A DNA stretch of 64,000 nt. Source: Lasioglossum baleicum (taxonomy: Eukaryota; Arthropoda; Insecta; Hymenoptera; Halictidae). The notes under the pieces are model-generated. The model searched no databases. It was given only the letters and a program-made list of their open reading frames with translations, and was not told the origin of the DNA. The stretch is taken from the NCBI RefSeq assembly GCF_051020765.1, contig NC_134930.1:8556001-8620000 (forward strand), written 5' to 3'. Below, one piece after another: positions 1 to 10,300 of the stretch; positions within the stretch are counted from its first letter, which is position 1, and each line of letters opens with the position of its first letter. The translations under genes were made by a program, and so were the position numbers.

Positions 1-233
1 ATTCCTAAGACATTGTTTTGGGTGAGAGAAATTTCTCCATTGCTCTTGAGGATGCCTCCCCCCGTTTTAACAGTTTTTAGGACGTCACCAAACCGCCCCC
101 AAAAAGGTCTTTTACCAGTGGGGCAGGCAGCTGACTGACTTCGACGAGTTCACTTCGTTTAGCGCGCGTGATTATTCGAAGACGTTAGGCTCTCCTAATT
201 ACCGTTAGCTGTTAGCGCTTTCTCACTTATTAA
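1..233. other. Intergenic start of window
   Basis: No gene seen. Ends at the 8-bp target duplication CTTATTAA (226-233) of the MITE that follows. Confidence 0.4.
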
Positions 234-434
234 TAGACTGCGGATCTTTATGCATTTATGAAGAAATTGTTTGGGTGAAATATAAAACAGTAAAAGATTT
301 AAATAATTCAAGCATGTTGTAATATTGCTTTTAACGTAACAAAGTCGTTAAGGGATGAAATCAACTTTTATGTTATTCCTGCTTCCCACAATCAATGCAA
401 AACATTTTTATTTTGCATAAAGATCCGCAGTCTA
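234..434. mobile_element. hAT-type MITE, TAGACTGCGG family, copy 1
   Basis: 201-bp non-autonomous element with terminal inverted repeats starting TAGACTGCGGATCTTTATGC. It is flanked by a perfect 8-bp duplication CTTATTAA (226-233 and 435-442). An 8-bp duplication is the hallmark of hAT transposition. There is no coding capacity. Four more copies of this family lie in the window. Confidence 0.92.
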
Positions 435-442
435 CTTATTAA

Positions 443-1444
443 ACAGTTTTAATATTATCACGCGTACTATTCACTATCCTTCCTATTCGATATCCTAAAG
501 TTTCAATAGCCGGTATCAGAAAACAGGTACCAAAACATAGAATTCTATTTAAAAAAACAAAAGTGACCTTCACATCTCTGAAGCAGCTTCACCTAGCAAC
601 AAAAGATTAACGACACATTACGTTCCCTGTTGTCCGATGCAACTTTTTTCGAAAACTTTTCTACTACTATCATACTTTCGGAGTTATTAATTTTCACCGT
701 AAGTGACTACATCTACGGACTAAATCATGTGTTTGTGGGTGTCTGTTATAAACTATAAGAGCTTGACGATTATTACATAAACCGTTTCGAAGTAAAGACA
801 TTTCTCAACGGCTCACGAATGATTCTGTGATTGGTTCAAATAACGATCCGCGAGATTCAGAACAAGTTAACTTTCAGGATTTCGAGTTCCGCGAGGAAGT
901 CAACAATGTCTTGTTCGGAGCAATCGAAGGACACGGCAGGACATTTTTCATCGAATCAGATGGAATTCGCGGCGAAAGGTAAACGTAAGTGTGTTTACGT
1001 GTCGAAACATTCCGGCGGCATGCAGAAACTTCTTGAAAGCTTCTTGCCGCCGTCCAATTCTGGATTAAACTTATGTCGTACATATCCACCGGCCACCTTC
1101 CGACGTATTCGGAAACTTAACGCGAGTTTGCAATCCAGTATCCAGACTTTGGCTTTGCGGCACTTTCAGGGCAGGCTCCGGCCAGCTTGACCGAACTTCC
1201 GCTGCAGCGAAATACCACTTAAGTTGCGATCCGTTCGAGACATAAACGTCTTGATAAAAGCCTCAGTGTACGCAGCGAGAATGCGTTGTTGTTCCAATTC
1301 CTTCAGAGACGTCTTCCTAACTGGGTTCATTTCTTCTTTCTGCTACTTGACAAAGACAGCTTCTTCATCAAATGCTATTTCGGAATGCTAGGAGCTTCTC
1401 GTAAACAAACTAATATATTGGAGGCGCATACAGTGACACACATA
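443..1444. other. Intergenic, nothing recognised
   Basis: Contains a short open frame on the plus strand (831-1190) that matches no family I recognise and is probably chance. No repeat structure seen. Confidence 0.4.
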
Positions 1445-1446
1445 TA

Positions 1447-2344
1447 CAGGGTGAGTCCGAAGAAACAGAACACCTTAAATATCTCCGTTACTTTTCGTTC
1501 TACAAAAAAACTTCTTAGGATAAAGTTACACTGTTTGAAAGGCCACATGTAACGGTGTAAGGGAAAAAATTTTCAAGGTCATTTTTTTACAAGATATCAA
1601 GGTCATCGATATTTTTTTAAATGGAATGAAGTATTTTCTAATACATCAATCGATGCAGCTGGACATTCGTTATAAAAAAGTACTAACCTATGTATGTCGA
1701 AAAGTTAGCAGTTCACGAGATATTTCGATTTAAATAACTCTAAAACACCATTGACGCTGAAATTGAAGAGTTGAAATTAACGAAATGAAATTGAAAAAGT
1801 GAAGTTGAAATTGAAAAATTGACGTTGAAATTGAAATATTGACGTTGAAGTTGATATTAACGAAATAAAATTGAAAAATTGAAGTTGAAATTGAAGTTGA
1901 AAATGAAGTTGAAGAGTTGATATTAAAATTGAAGTTGAAAATGAAGTTGAAGAGTTGATATTGAAATTGAAAAATTGACATTGAAATTGAAATTGATGTT
2001 AGCGGTTACTTACTTGTGTAACGTCTTAGTACGACAGTAATGGTGTTTTAGAGTTATTTAAATCGAAATATCTCGTGAACTACTACCTTTTCGACATACA
2101 TAGGTTAGTACTTTTTTATAACGAATGTCCAGCTGCACCGATTGATGTATTAAAAAATACCTCATTCCATTTAAAAAAGTATCGATGACCTTGAAATCTT
2201 GTAAAAAAATGACCTTGAACATTTTTTCCCCTTACACCGTTACATGTAGCCCTTCAAACAGTGTAACTTTGTCCTAAGAAGTTTTTTTGTAGAACGAAAA
2301 GTAACGGAGATATTTAGGTGTTCTGTTTCTTCGGACTCACCCTG
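1447..2344. mobile_element. Palindromic CAGGGTGAGTCC element with minisatellite core
   Basis: 898-bp element with inverted arms of about 300 bp. The left end CAGGGTGAGTCCGAAGAAAC is matched by GTTTCTTCGGACTCACCCTG on the right. The left flank is TA (1445-1446) and the right flank is CA, so a Tc1/mariner-type TA duplication is possible but decayed. The loop (about 1755-2000) is a GAAATTGAAGTT-type minisatellite. No transposase. Confidence 0.85.
1755..2000. repeat. GAAATTGAAGTT-type minisatellite
   Basis: Irregular 6- and 12-bp units (GAAATT, GAAGTT, GAAAAATT) fill the loop of the palindromic element. They produce an artefactual Phe/Asn/Ser-rich frame on the minus strand. Confidence 0.9.
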
Positions 2345-2497
2345 CATTATATTTACACACATTGATGTTTATTGCGGATTGCTGTGTAACTTTACACTTT
2401 ACATTTTTCGTCTTACACCATCGAGCGTATTAACGCTAAAGTAAAATATTTCCATCGTAGTTGATCTTGAACGATCTTGAATGACTACCCTATTAGT

Positions 2498-2639
2498 TAG
2501 AGGTGTGCGAGACCGGGGCGGGTGTACCGGACGTATTCCGTAAAGTATCAGAAATCCTGAAAAAATTCACGGGAAACCCGAATAACCCCGGGAATCCCGA
2601 AAAAATCCGGGAATTCCCGAATATTCTCGCACACCTCTA
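2498..2639. mobile_element. 142-bp hAT-type MITE, TAGAGGTGTGCGAG ends
   Basis: Perfect 14-bp inverted ends TAGAGGTGTGCGAG, flanked by CTATTAGT and CTGTTAGT (8 bp, one mismatch). The interior is built of CGGGAATTCCCGAAA-like stretches. Similar GGG/CCC-rich motifs recur near 25.0, 40.0 and 49.4 kb. Confidence 0.75.
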
Positions 2640-3010
2640 CTGTTAGTACATACTGTACATAGAACAGTATATCGTTCTAATTTTAAAAAACGGAGTTGAC
2701 CTTTATATGTCGTTTACGCGTCCACCTACAAAAAATCTATGAACATGAAATTATGCTACCCTCGAAACCACGCAAGTTGCGTATGACATTTTTTTTATGG
2801 CCAACAGCAACCAAATTATTCAGGTGGCCTGTTTTAGGTGCCTCACCTTGTATACTACAATACCTTGTGTGTGTGTGTGTGTGCGTGCGTGCGTGCGCGT
2901 GCGTGTGCGTGTGCGCGTGCAAATACAAATATTGTATTGCATGAGTGTAATTCTTTAGTAAACAATCTAGAGTATCGAAAATATTGATTACATAGTACAA
3001 ATGTTTGAAC
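2640..3010. other. Intergenic with GT microsatellite
   Basis: Holds a (GT)n/(GCGT)n tract at about 2868-2920. The Val/Cys- and His/Thr-rich open frames here are products of that tract. Bases 2690-2730 resemble the GACCTTCAAAT segment of the palindromic element at 48-49 kb. Confidence 0.6.
2868..2920. repeat. (GT)n microsatellite
   Basis: Uninterrupted GT units followed by GCGT variants. Confidence 0.95.
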
Positions 3011-3018
3011 GTGATAAA

Positions 3019-3231
3019 TAGACTGCGGAAAAAGTTCCGCATAAAGATGCAAAATAAAAATTGTATGCATCAACTGCAACAAACGAGGGCCAAGTAATAA
3101 TTTCTTGCATTCTTTAATAATGTTCATAAGCTGCAACTAATACATTCATGTGCTTAAATTTTTTAAATCTGTCCACTGTTTTAAATTGCAATTACCCATT
3201 TTTGTCAGAAATGCATAAAATCAGCAGTCTA
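3019..3231. mobile_element. hAT-type MITE, TAGACTGCGG family, copy 2
   Basis: 213 bp, same ends as copy 1 and a perfect 8-bp duplication GTGATAAA (3011-3018 and 3232-3239). Confidence 0.9.
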
Positions 3232-3239
3232 GTGATAAA

Positions 3240-4069
3240 TTATTATTTTATGAGTAAATTATTCTTCGTATACCATACAGACTCTAGAGAGCATTCAATG
3301 AAATGGTTCCGAGTGAAACAGCATTATTTTCGGTTCTAGAAATAACGGATTCAGCCTCTTCGCGAGCCCAATTGGGTACAGCCCTCGAAACGATAGAATC
3401 TGTCCAATGTTTTCCGACTGCAATACGTGTAATATTGTCCACCGGGAAAAACGAACACGCACAGGCTCAAAACAAGCACCTTTGTCAGGGAAGAGAAACA
3501 CCAGCGTTCCAAGTGTCCATCCGTGCTCGCGGGAGCGTAGGCACACGTGGAAATCAGAAGACCCCGAAACGAGATAATCGAATCGTGGACGCTCGTCACG
3601 TCACAACGAGATTTATAGAAAAACCTTTGTGTCTCAGTAGCCATTGTACGCGATCGCAATTCGACGGGCAATGCGCTTTATTGCGCATTCCGACACTTCT
3701 CTCTGTCTGTCGATTCGCGTTGGCTAGTACACCGGGAAGGGGGAGAAACAAAGGGGAAGAAGAATAAAGAAAGGGAAACAAAGAATCCTGGTACAGAAAA
3801 GAGATACAAGACCGGTGAGTGTCTATCATTACACTGGGGCTTCCAATCGTTAATTTTACTGCAGATGAAATTTGTCATTTGGATGCTACTTCCATTGCAA
3901 TTAAGTAGAAGTACCTATTACTGCAGTAATTTTCCAATGAGATTTAAATACGTAAACATAAATATTTTTCCCTGAATAAGTTTGTACGATTCAATAATCA
4001 AAATTGTGAATCGTATTATCATATTTTTATAATCTCAGGATTTGAAAAAACTTCTTCATAAAAGGTAAA
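3240..4069. other. Intergenic, nothing recognised
   Basis: 3300-3770 is GC-richer and open on the plus strand (3303-3767), but the frame matches no family I recognise and competing frames overlap it on the other strand. Not called as a gene. Confidence 0.4.
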
Positions 4070-4694
4070 TATCCCAGATAGAACAATGGCGTTCAGGAGA
4101 CGTTCGTAGGACATTCGGGAGGTCTTTAAGACGTCCCTAAGAAGTCTTAAAGGTCCATAAATGTTAATTAAATTAAAAGAAGGGAGGAGTAAAAATAGAT
4201 TTCGACGAAAACGAATTTAAAGTTAAATCAATTTATTAGAAGAACGCATGTGGAATTGACATAAAAGTGTAATAAAAATAACAGTTGCAATTAAAATCAC
4301 TATTAAAATAGTAAAAATTGAAGTTGAAATAGAAGTTGAAATTGAAGTTGAAATTGGAAAATTGAAATTGAAGTTGAAATCGAAGAGTTGAAATTGAAGT
4401 TGAAGTTGAAAAATTGAAATTGAAGAATTGAAATTGAAATAGAAGAGTTGGAATTGAAGTTGAAATTGATATCGAAGAGTTGAAGTTGAAATTGAAGTTG
4501 AAGAATGAAAGTTGAGATTGAAGCAAAAACACTAACTCGAACAAATAATACCAATGCTAGTACCGCTAGATTATGGGTACATAAAAACACGGTTTATGGT
4601 CTTCTAGGTAGACGTCTTCTCAGGACGTAAGATTTTCAGACTTGAAATAGACATAAAATAGACGTCTTTAATACGTTGTGTGCTATCTGGGATA
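4070..4694. mobile_element. Element with TATCCCAGATAG ends and minisatellite core
   Basis: 625 bp with matching ends TATCCCAGATAG and CTATCTGGGATA. The subterminal parts pair only loosely (GGACGTC/GACGTC-type motifs). The core 4313-4517 is another GAAATTGAAGTT minisatellite, the same type as in the unrelated element at 1447-2344. No coding capacity. Confidence 0.7.
4313..4517. repeat. GAAATTGAAGTT-type minisatellite, second array
   Basis: Same unit type as the array at 1755-2000. Overlapping low-complexity frames on the minus strand are artefacts of it. Confidence 0.9.
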
Positions 4695-5167
4695 AGACCA
4701 TTTTTCTTCTATCTGTATCTAATAGATCTAGAGATATATTAGAGTCTAATATCTGGAGATATCTAGGAACATTTCTATGAACATTATAAATACCAACATG
4801 AAAGTTGATTTTTTAATTTTTGTCCATTATCAACGCACTGTGCGGCGCGGCACGTTGCCGCAAGAACTCGGGAGCCAGGTTTGTACCGCACCGCCCCGCT
4901 TCGAATTCATTCGCGAGGAATATGCAGATCGCGGGAGAAACTCCTGTCTGCGGACTGCTTTTCTTGGGAAACTCCGCGAAATCTGATTTTTTACGAGTTT
5001 GGCGTAGTTACGCGGAACGCAACCGTATGGGAAGCTTCCTAGGCGAGTACATGTGTATAGCGAAAAATGACCGAGTCAGTAAATATATTATATAAACGTT
5101 GTTTTCACAATAACCGAGGAAACCTTCTCTAGAATTAATTAATAATATTACCCACATCACAAACAAA
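4695..5167. other. Intergenic, nothing recognised
   Basis: A GC-richer patch at about 4830-5040 gives short frames on the plus strand, none recognised. Confidence 0.4.
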
Positions 5168-5668
5168 TACACTCCGGGACAAAAAGATAGCACACTTTGA
5201 AATTAATGTAATTTCTGTTTACTAAACATTACAAATTTAATTTGTTATGCAAATATTTTTAGTGTGCCTTTCTTAACATAAATGAATGAAATGACACGAA
5301 GCTTCATTAACCCATCTATTCCTATTTAAAGAAGTAGTATTATTAATGAAATATAGGGGGACAAAATGATAGTACACTTAAAGAAAAACTTGAAATATAA
5401 AAACAATTACTCAATAATAATTAATGCTCAATAATCTGTAAGACCTCTTTTACATCTAATGACTTCAATCATTCGGTTTGGTACAGATTTACAACATTTT
5501 TTAATACCTGTTTTGGCTAATATTTTCCAATTCTTCCAAAGTGCACTGTTTAAATCGTTAATATTTTGGAATTGTCTGCCACTATGATATATGGCTCTGA
5601 CAAGATATCCCCAACAATTTTCAATAATGTTGAGGTCGGAGATCTTGCTGACCAATCCAATACACGAA
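5168..5668 (-). pseudogene. Tc1-like transposon 3' end with broken transposase
   Basis: Minus-strand relic of a Tc1/mariner DNA transposon. The transposase C-terminus (5668-5428) shows the third catalytic region DLNIIENCWGYL and a VPNRMIEVIRCKRG tail typical of Tc1. The residues before DLN read VLDWSARSP in a different frame, so a one-base shift breaks the motif. The terminal repeat TACACTCCGGGACAAAAAGA lies at 5168, and its GGGACAAAA.GATAG.ACACT core is repeated directly at about 5354-5378, an IR/DR-type end. The 5' part is cut off by the TACACTCC element that starts at 5669. Confidence 0.85.
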
Positions 5669-6668
5669 TACACTCCTCAAAAGAATTAAGGGATCACTTG
5701 TGCGAACCCGAAAAATTGGACCCAATTTACGTGATCATAACTCCGTCAAAAATTGCTGTACCGATATCGTTAAACAATGGTTCGAAAGCCTGAAACCTCT
5801 AGTTACAGATACTCTGTTTCAAATTGTTACTATGTTGGTTTTTTAACAAATTTATAGCGAGATGAAGACAACATTGACGGTTAACAAAAATTTTGACGGT
5901 AACGTATTCAGAGATGTCACACAGCCGCTGTACGGGGCGAGCTAATTTCTGCGAAGCACCAACTTCAAACACAGCTGCCATAGGTAAAAAATTGTCGCAG
6001 CCAGTTCATGGGGTACTAAATCGAATCGGCAGAATCTCTGCTTCAATCTGAAGTCCGGATCAAGGTATTATGATCATTTTTCGCCGAGATATAGCGAGTT
6101 AAAGGAAAAATGGAAATTGTGCATTTTTTAAGCACATTTTCAGAAACACCTGGTATATTGAAATATTAATGAAATTGAAAAACAAAAGGAGTGCCTTGAA
6201 GAGAAAGAAACGCTCTTTCTATTGCTTTTTTGCGCAAGATTCTACGATAATTTTTTCGCTTTCTGGAGCCAGTTAAAGTTAAAAAGCCCATATTTACTTC
6301 AATGTTGAATAAATCGAATAAAAAAAATCGCACAATAATCGACAACCACAAATTTTACACAGGAAAGATAGCCCTTCCAAATGATATTAACGCGATTTAT
6401 CAAAAAAATTTGTTGCTCGCCGTGTGATGTTCCAAAGTTGCTCAAAATTTTTGTTAACCGTCAATGTTGTCTTCATCTCGCTATAACTTTCTAAAAAACC
6501 AACATAGCAAAAATTTGAAATACAGCATCTGAAACTAAAGGTTTCAGGCTTTCGAACCATTGTTTAACGATATCGATACGGCAATTTTTGACGGAGTAAT
6601 GATCACGTAAATTGGGTCCAATTTTTCGGGTTCGCACAAGTGATCCCTTAATTCTTTTGAGGAGTGTA
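5669..6668. mobile_element. TACACTCC-family palindromic element, copy A
   Basis: 1,000 bp with ends TACACTCCTCAAAAGAATTA and its reverse complement, flanked by TA. The arms of about 230 bp are inverted copies. A minus-strand open frame (6351-6166) includes NMGFLTLTGSRKRKNYRRIL and is shared by the other two copies. No transposase motif. Confidence 0.9.
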
Positions 6669-7105
6669 TATTTTAAAGTTGTTAGTTATTTAAATTATTT
6701 TCCGTAAAAGGGAAATTTTCCTACAAACCCAGTAAGCAAAATGCTCGATTTTGGACGGGTGTCTACGCGCGCATATGCCGGCAGAAAGACCGGGAATCTG
6801 TCCGGCTAGACCCCGGCAGAAGCTCCTCGGGCCGCTCGGCCCTAAATTCTGCCCGGTCCAGCCCGGCAGAAGATGCTCGGGCAGGCCTGGTTGACTGGAA
6901 GGATATTGTAGCAAAAATTGCTATAAATCTGAATAAATACAGTTCAGTCTTTTTTATAAAGTAATGAAAAATAGACGCTTGTAGAGCTTTATTTTTTTAT
7001 GAGAACAATTAGACTCTAAATTACAAGATCTATAAAGTGTGCTGCAGATTTGTTGCCTGTGTCTGCTGCCAATCTGCTAGCAGACTGTACTGATTTTTTG
7101 CCATG
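6669..7105. other. TERT 3' flank with GC-rich repeats and transposon end
   Basis: 6775-6900 is a GC-rich island with GCCGGCAGAA-like units in direct and inverted copies. 7020-7117 is the end of a dispersed repeat finishing GGCTATCTGGGG, which overlaps the TERT stop codon. Confidence 0.6.
6988..6993 (-). terminator. Candidate TERT polyadenylation signal
   Basis: AATAAA on the minus strand about 113 bases downstream of the TERT stop. It is the first canonical signal after the stop. Such hexamers are frequent in AT-rich DNA, so this is only a candidate. Confidence 0.45.
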
Positions 7106-7320
7106 TTAGATTTGGCTATCTGGGGTGATAGAATAAGATACTGGTAGAATATTTGTCTTTCTGTTTCTCTTACTATACCTATTCTTCCTATTCAAATAGT
7201 TCATAAAATATTTCGACAAATCCGGATCCCTCCTAAAAATATATTGATGTGATCTCCATAAAATATGAAGAATTCTCTTATACCAGGTACACACACTTTC
7301 CTTGCTTATTCTTCTTTCCA
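7106..7320 (-). CDS. TERT: TERT exon 10 (C-terminus and stop)
   Basis: 215 bases, acceptor TTTATTTTAG, ending at the TAA at 7108-7106. The final codons (..TPDSQI, stop) fall inside the sequence CCCCAGATAGCCAAATCTAA. That is the end of a dispersed repeat seen elsewhere in the window (CCCAGATAG termini at 4070-4694), so the extreme C-terminus appears to be borrowed from a transposon. Confidence 0.8.
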
Positions 7321-10300
7321 CTAAAATAAATTCATAAAGCAGCGATTACTTATGCATAAATATAAAATAATAAATAAATTATCAATGCAAAAGATCTCAC
7401 ATGATAAAAAAATTTTCATAACTTGTCTTGCAACCTTCTTGTTAGTAATTTTAATAATTGCCATTATATTCTGAACATTATCCTCAATGTTATAAAACAA
7501 TTCTTTTATCAAAACATACGCACGTCCGGCTTGCATTAAACAAGTTTTTCGTAATGTTCTCATTATCGTTTCTTCAGAATTAATTGTACGATCTAAGACA
7601 ACTTTTGATAATAGTAAACCATTAACATTATAAAGTCGCTTTCTAAAGAACCTAAAAGAACTAATAGATTAAAGTTCTCATAAGATAATACGATAAATAT
7701 TTTTTAAAAGATTACCCACTCTAAAGGTGTTATCTTATTCTTTACGGGGAACGATATTAAGTAACGCATATGCGTATTTAAATCTTTGGGTTCTACTTCT
7801 AAAGTATCACAATTAATTTTGTAACCAATATATTTAATATTGTTTGTGAATGTACTTGAAGTATTAATAATATTACTTTGTGTTTTAAATTCTTTAAAGT
7901 AACAGTTGAATTGTGGAATACCCTTTTTTATTAATTCGAGGAACCTATAAAGTATATAGATTACAGATCAATATAATTTACAGTTTTTTAAAAACATTTT
8001 CTAGATATAAATATTGAAATATGTTATATCTTACTTTTTCGCTAAAATTTCATTGTCTGTAGCATATAAAATATCATCCGTATATCTGAAAATTTCACCA
8101 CGATGTAGAAACGAAGATATTTGTTTTTGTAATGCATAACTGTAATATATATCTGACAAAATAGGTGATAACATCAATCCTTGAGCTATTCCTTTGCCTA
8201 TAATGTACGTTTTTCCACGTATGTGTACCTATTAATAAACATATTAATATTTGTTATACAGTGTTAGTACTTGATAAACGTTTAAGTATACAGAGTGGTC
8301 ATTTTATCTGAAGACATTCAAATATCTCGAGACCTATGCATCGGATCAAAACAAGTGGGTAATGAAAGTTGTTCGTCGCGAAGGGGGACATCCAATGATA
8401 CCAACCTCGATCCCCCCCCTGGAGGTGGGGGTGGGGGAAGATAAAAAACTTAAATGGAAACCCCCATTTTTCATTGCAGAGACTTGGATTCTCCATAAAA
8501 AAATACACAAATTTGACCTAGGAGTTTTTGCATTTTCGTTGCAAAATCTTTGCAAAATCGTTGAAAATTAGGAATATCTCGAGAAATACACATCAGATCA
8601 GAAAAATAAAAGTAGACGTATTTGATATTTTTAAGAATGCTATTCAATAGCAACATAATTGACCCCCCCCCCCCCACTCCCACTTCCTGAGGGTGGGAGA
8701 GAGAATTATTTCAAAATCTTCAATGGGAAATCCTTTTTTATAGCAAATCTTGGTTCTCCATTGATTTGATATTATTGGTGTAATTTCTTTCACAGATGTC
8801 GCTGCTATCGAAAGCAGTTGGAAAAATTCATTGGTTTGTTTATGAATAAATCAAAATCTACTTTTAAAACTACTTTCCTCGAGATATCCCCAATTTTCAA
8901 CGACTTTTTACCCATTTTGATTTTTGTCCATTACAGCGTCATGTGTGAACCAAAATGCAAAAACTCCTAGGTCAAATTCGTGTATCTTTTTCTGGAGAAT
9001 CCAAATCTGCAATGAAAAATGGGGGTTCCCATTTAAGTTTTTTATCTTCCCCCACCCCCACCTCCAGGGGGGGGATCGAGGTTGGTATCATTGGATGTCC
9101 CCCTTCGCGACGAACAACTTTCATTACCCACTTGTTTTGATCCGATAGTTCTCGAGATATTTCAATGTCTTCAGATAAAATGAACACCATGTATGTACTA
9201 ATAAATGATTTCTTTAGATTGTGCAATATCTTCAATTTACCCTTTGATAGAAAATATATTTCCGAATCTTTTCTAACAACCAGCTCTTCATTACGCTTAT
9301 GGAGTTGCCATGCTTTGTGCGGGCATACAAACTACCAGGTGACAAGGGTAATTGTAAATTTGTGTCGTCAAAATATTGTTTGTAACAGAAAGTATGACCA
9401 TACTTCACTGTGATATATTTATTACATTTAACTGCATATTTACTAAGTACTAAAACTTCTGGAAGTTTTTTGCACAGTAACATTATAATATCATATAAGT
9501 GCCCTGAACGAAAAATACATTGTTAGCATACAGTGACTCCCACTACATAATATTCGGACACTCTTAAAAAGACTATAATTTTTTTAATATTGGAATATAC
9601 GATTTGAAATTTTTTGAGAACTTAGAATTGGTTTGCTACACAACGTGGCAAAAATTTTTGAAAAATACTGCGAATTGTCGGAATTGCAGAGAAAATACTG
9701 AAAGTTGTATTTCCAAATTTTTTTATGTGGGCTTATATGGAAAATTTAGAAAACACGATTCGTAGATCTGTATCAATTAAACATATTCTGAAAATTTCTT
9801 CAAAATCGAGTTACTCAAAAACGAGTTACAAACGTTTAAAGATGGTAAAAATTGCAGTTTTCACAATTTTGGCCTCCAACTGCAGTAATTCCAAGTATTC
9901 TTACATCTTTCAATGCCTGTCGTTTTTTCACGCATCAACCGATTTCTATGAAACTTTCACAGTGCATATCATTGACACAGATCTAGAAAACGTATTTTTT
10001 AAAATTTCAATATAGGCCCGCATAAAAAAGTTGTAAAATGCAACTTTCAGTATTTTCTCTACAACTTCCGACCAAATGCAATTTTTGAACTAATTGCTCT
10101 AGGTTCCCAAAAAAGTTCAAATCGCATAGTCCAATATTAACGAAGTTATCGTTTTTTTGAGAGCGTACGAATATTAATGGGAGTCACTGTACATTTATAA
10201 GCGTAACATGATTTAATGAGTTTTCTCGTTACTAGGCCTGGTAACTGCAAACTAATTCAGTTCATAGAAATTAAAATTTTCGTATTGTACTTGAAATATT

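Noticed and set aside
1730..1981. Phe/Asn/Ser-rich open frame on the minus strand
   Set aside because: It is the translation of the GAAATTGAAGTT minisatellite; the same holds for 4236-4590.
2696..3136. Open frames rich in Val/Cys or His/Thr
   Set aside because: They are created by the GT microsatellite.
7716..7746. Alternative donors GTAAAG and GTAATC for TERT exon 8
   Set aside because: Both leave phase 0, whereas the next exon needs phase 2; only the GTGGGT donor at 7719 fits.
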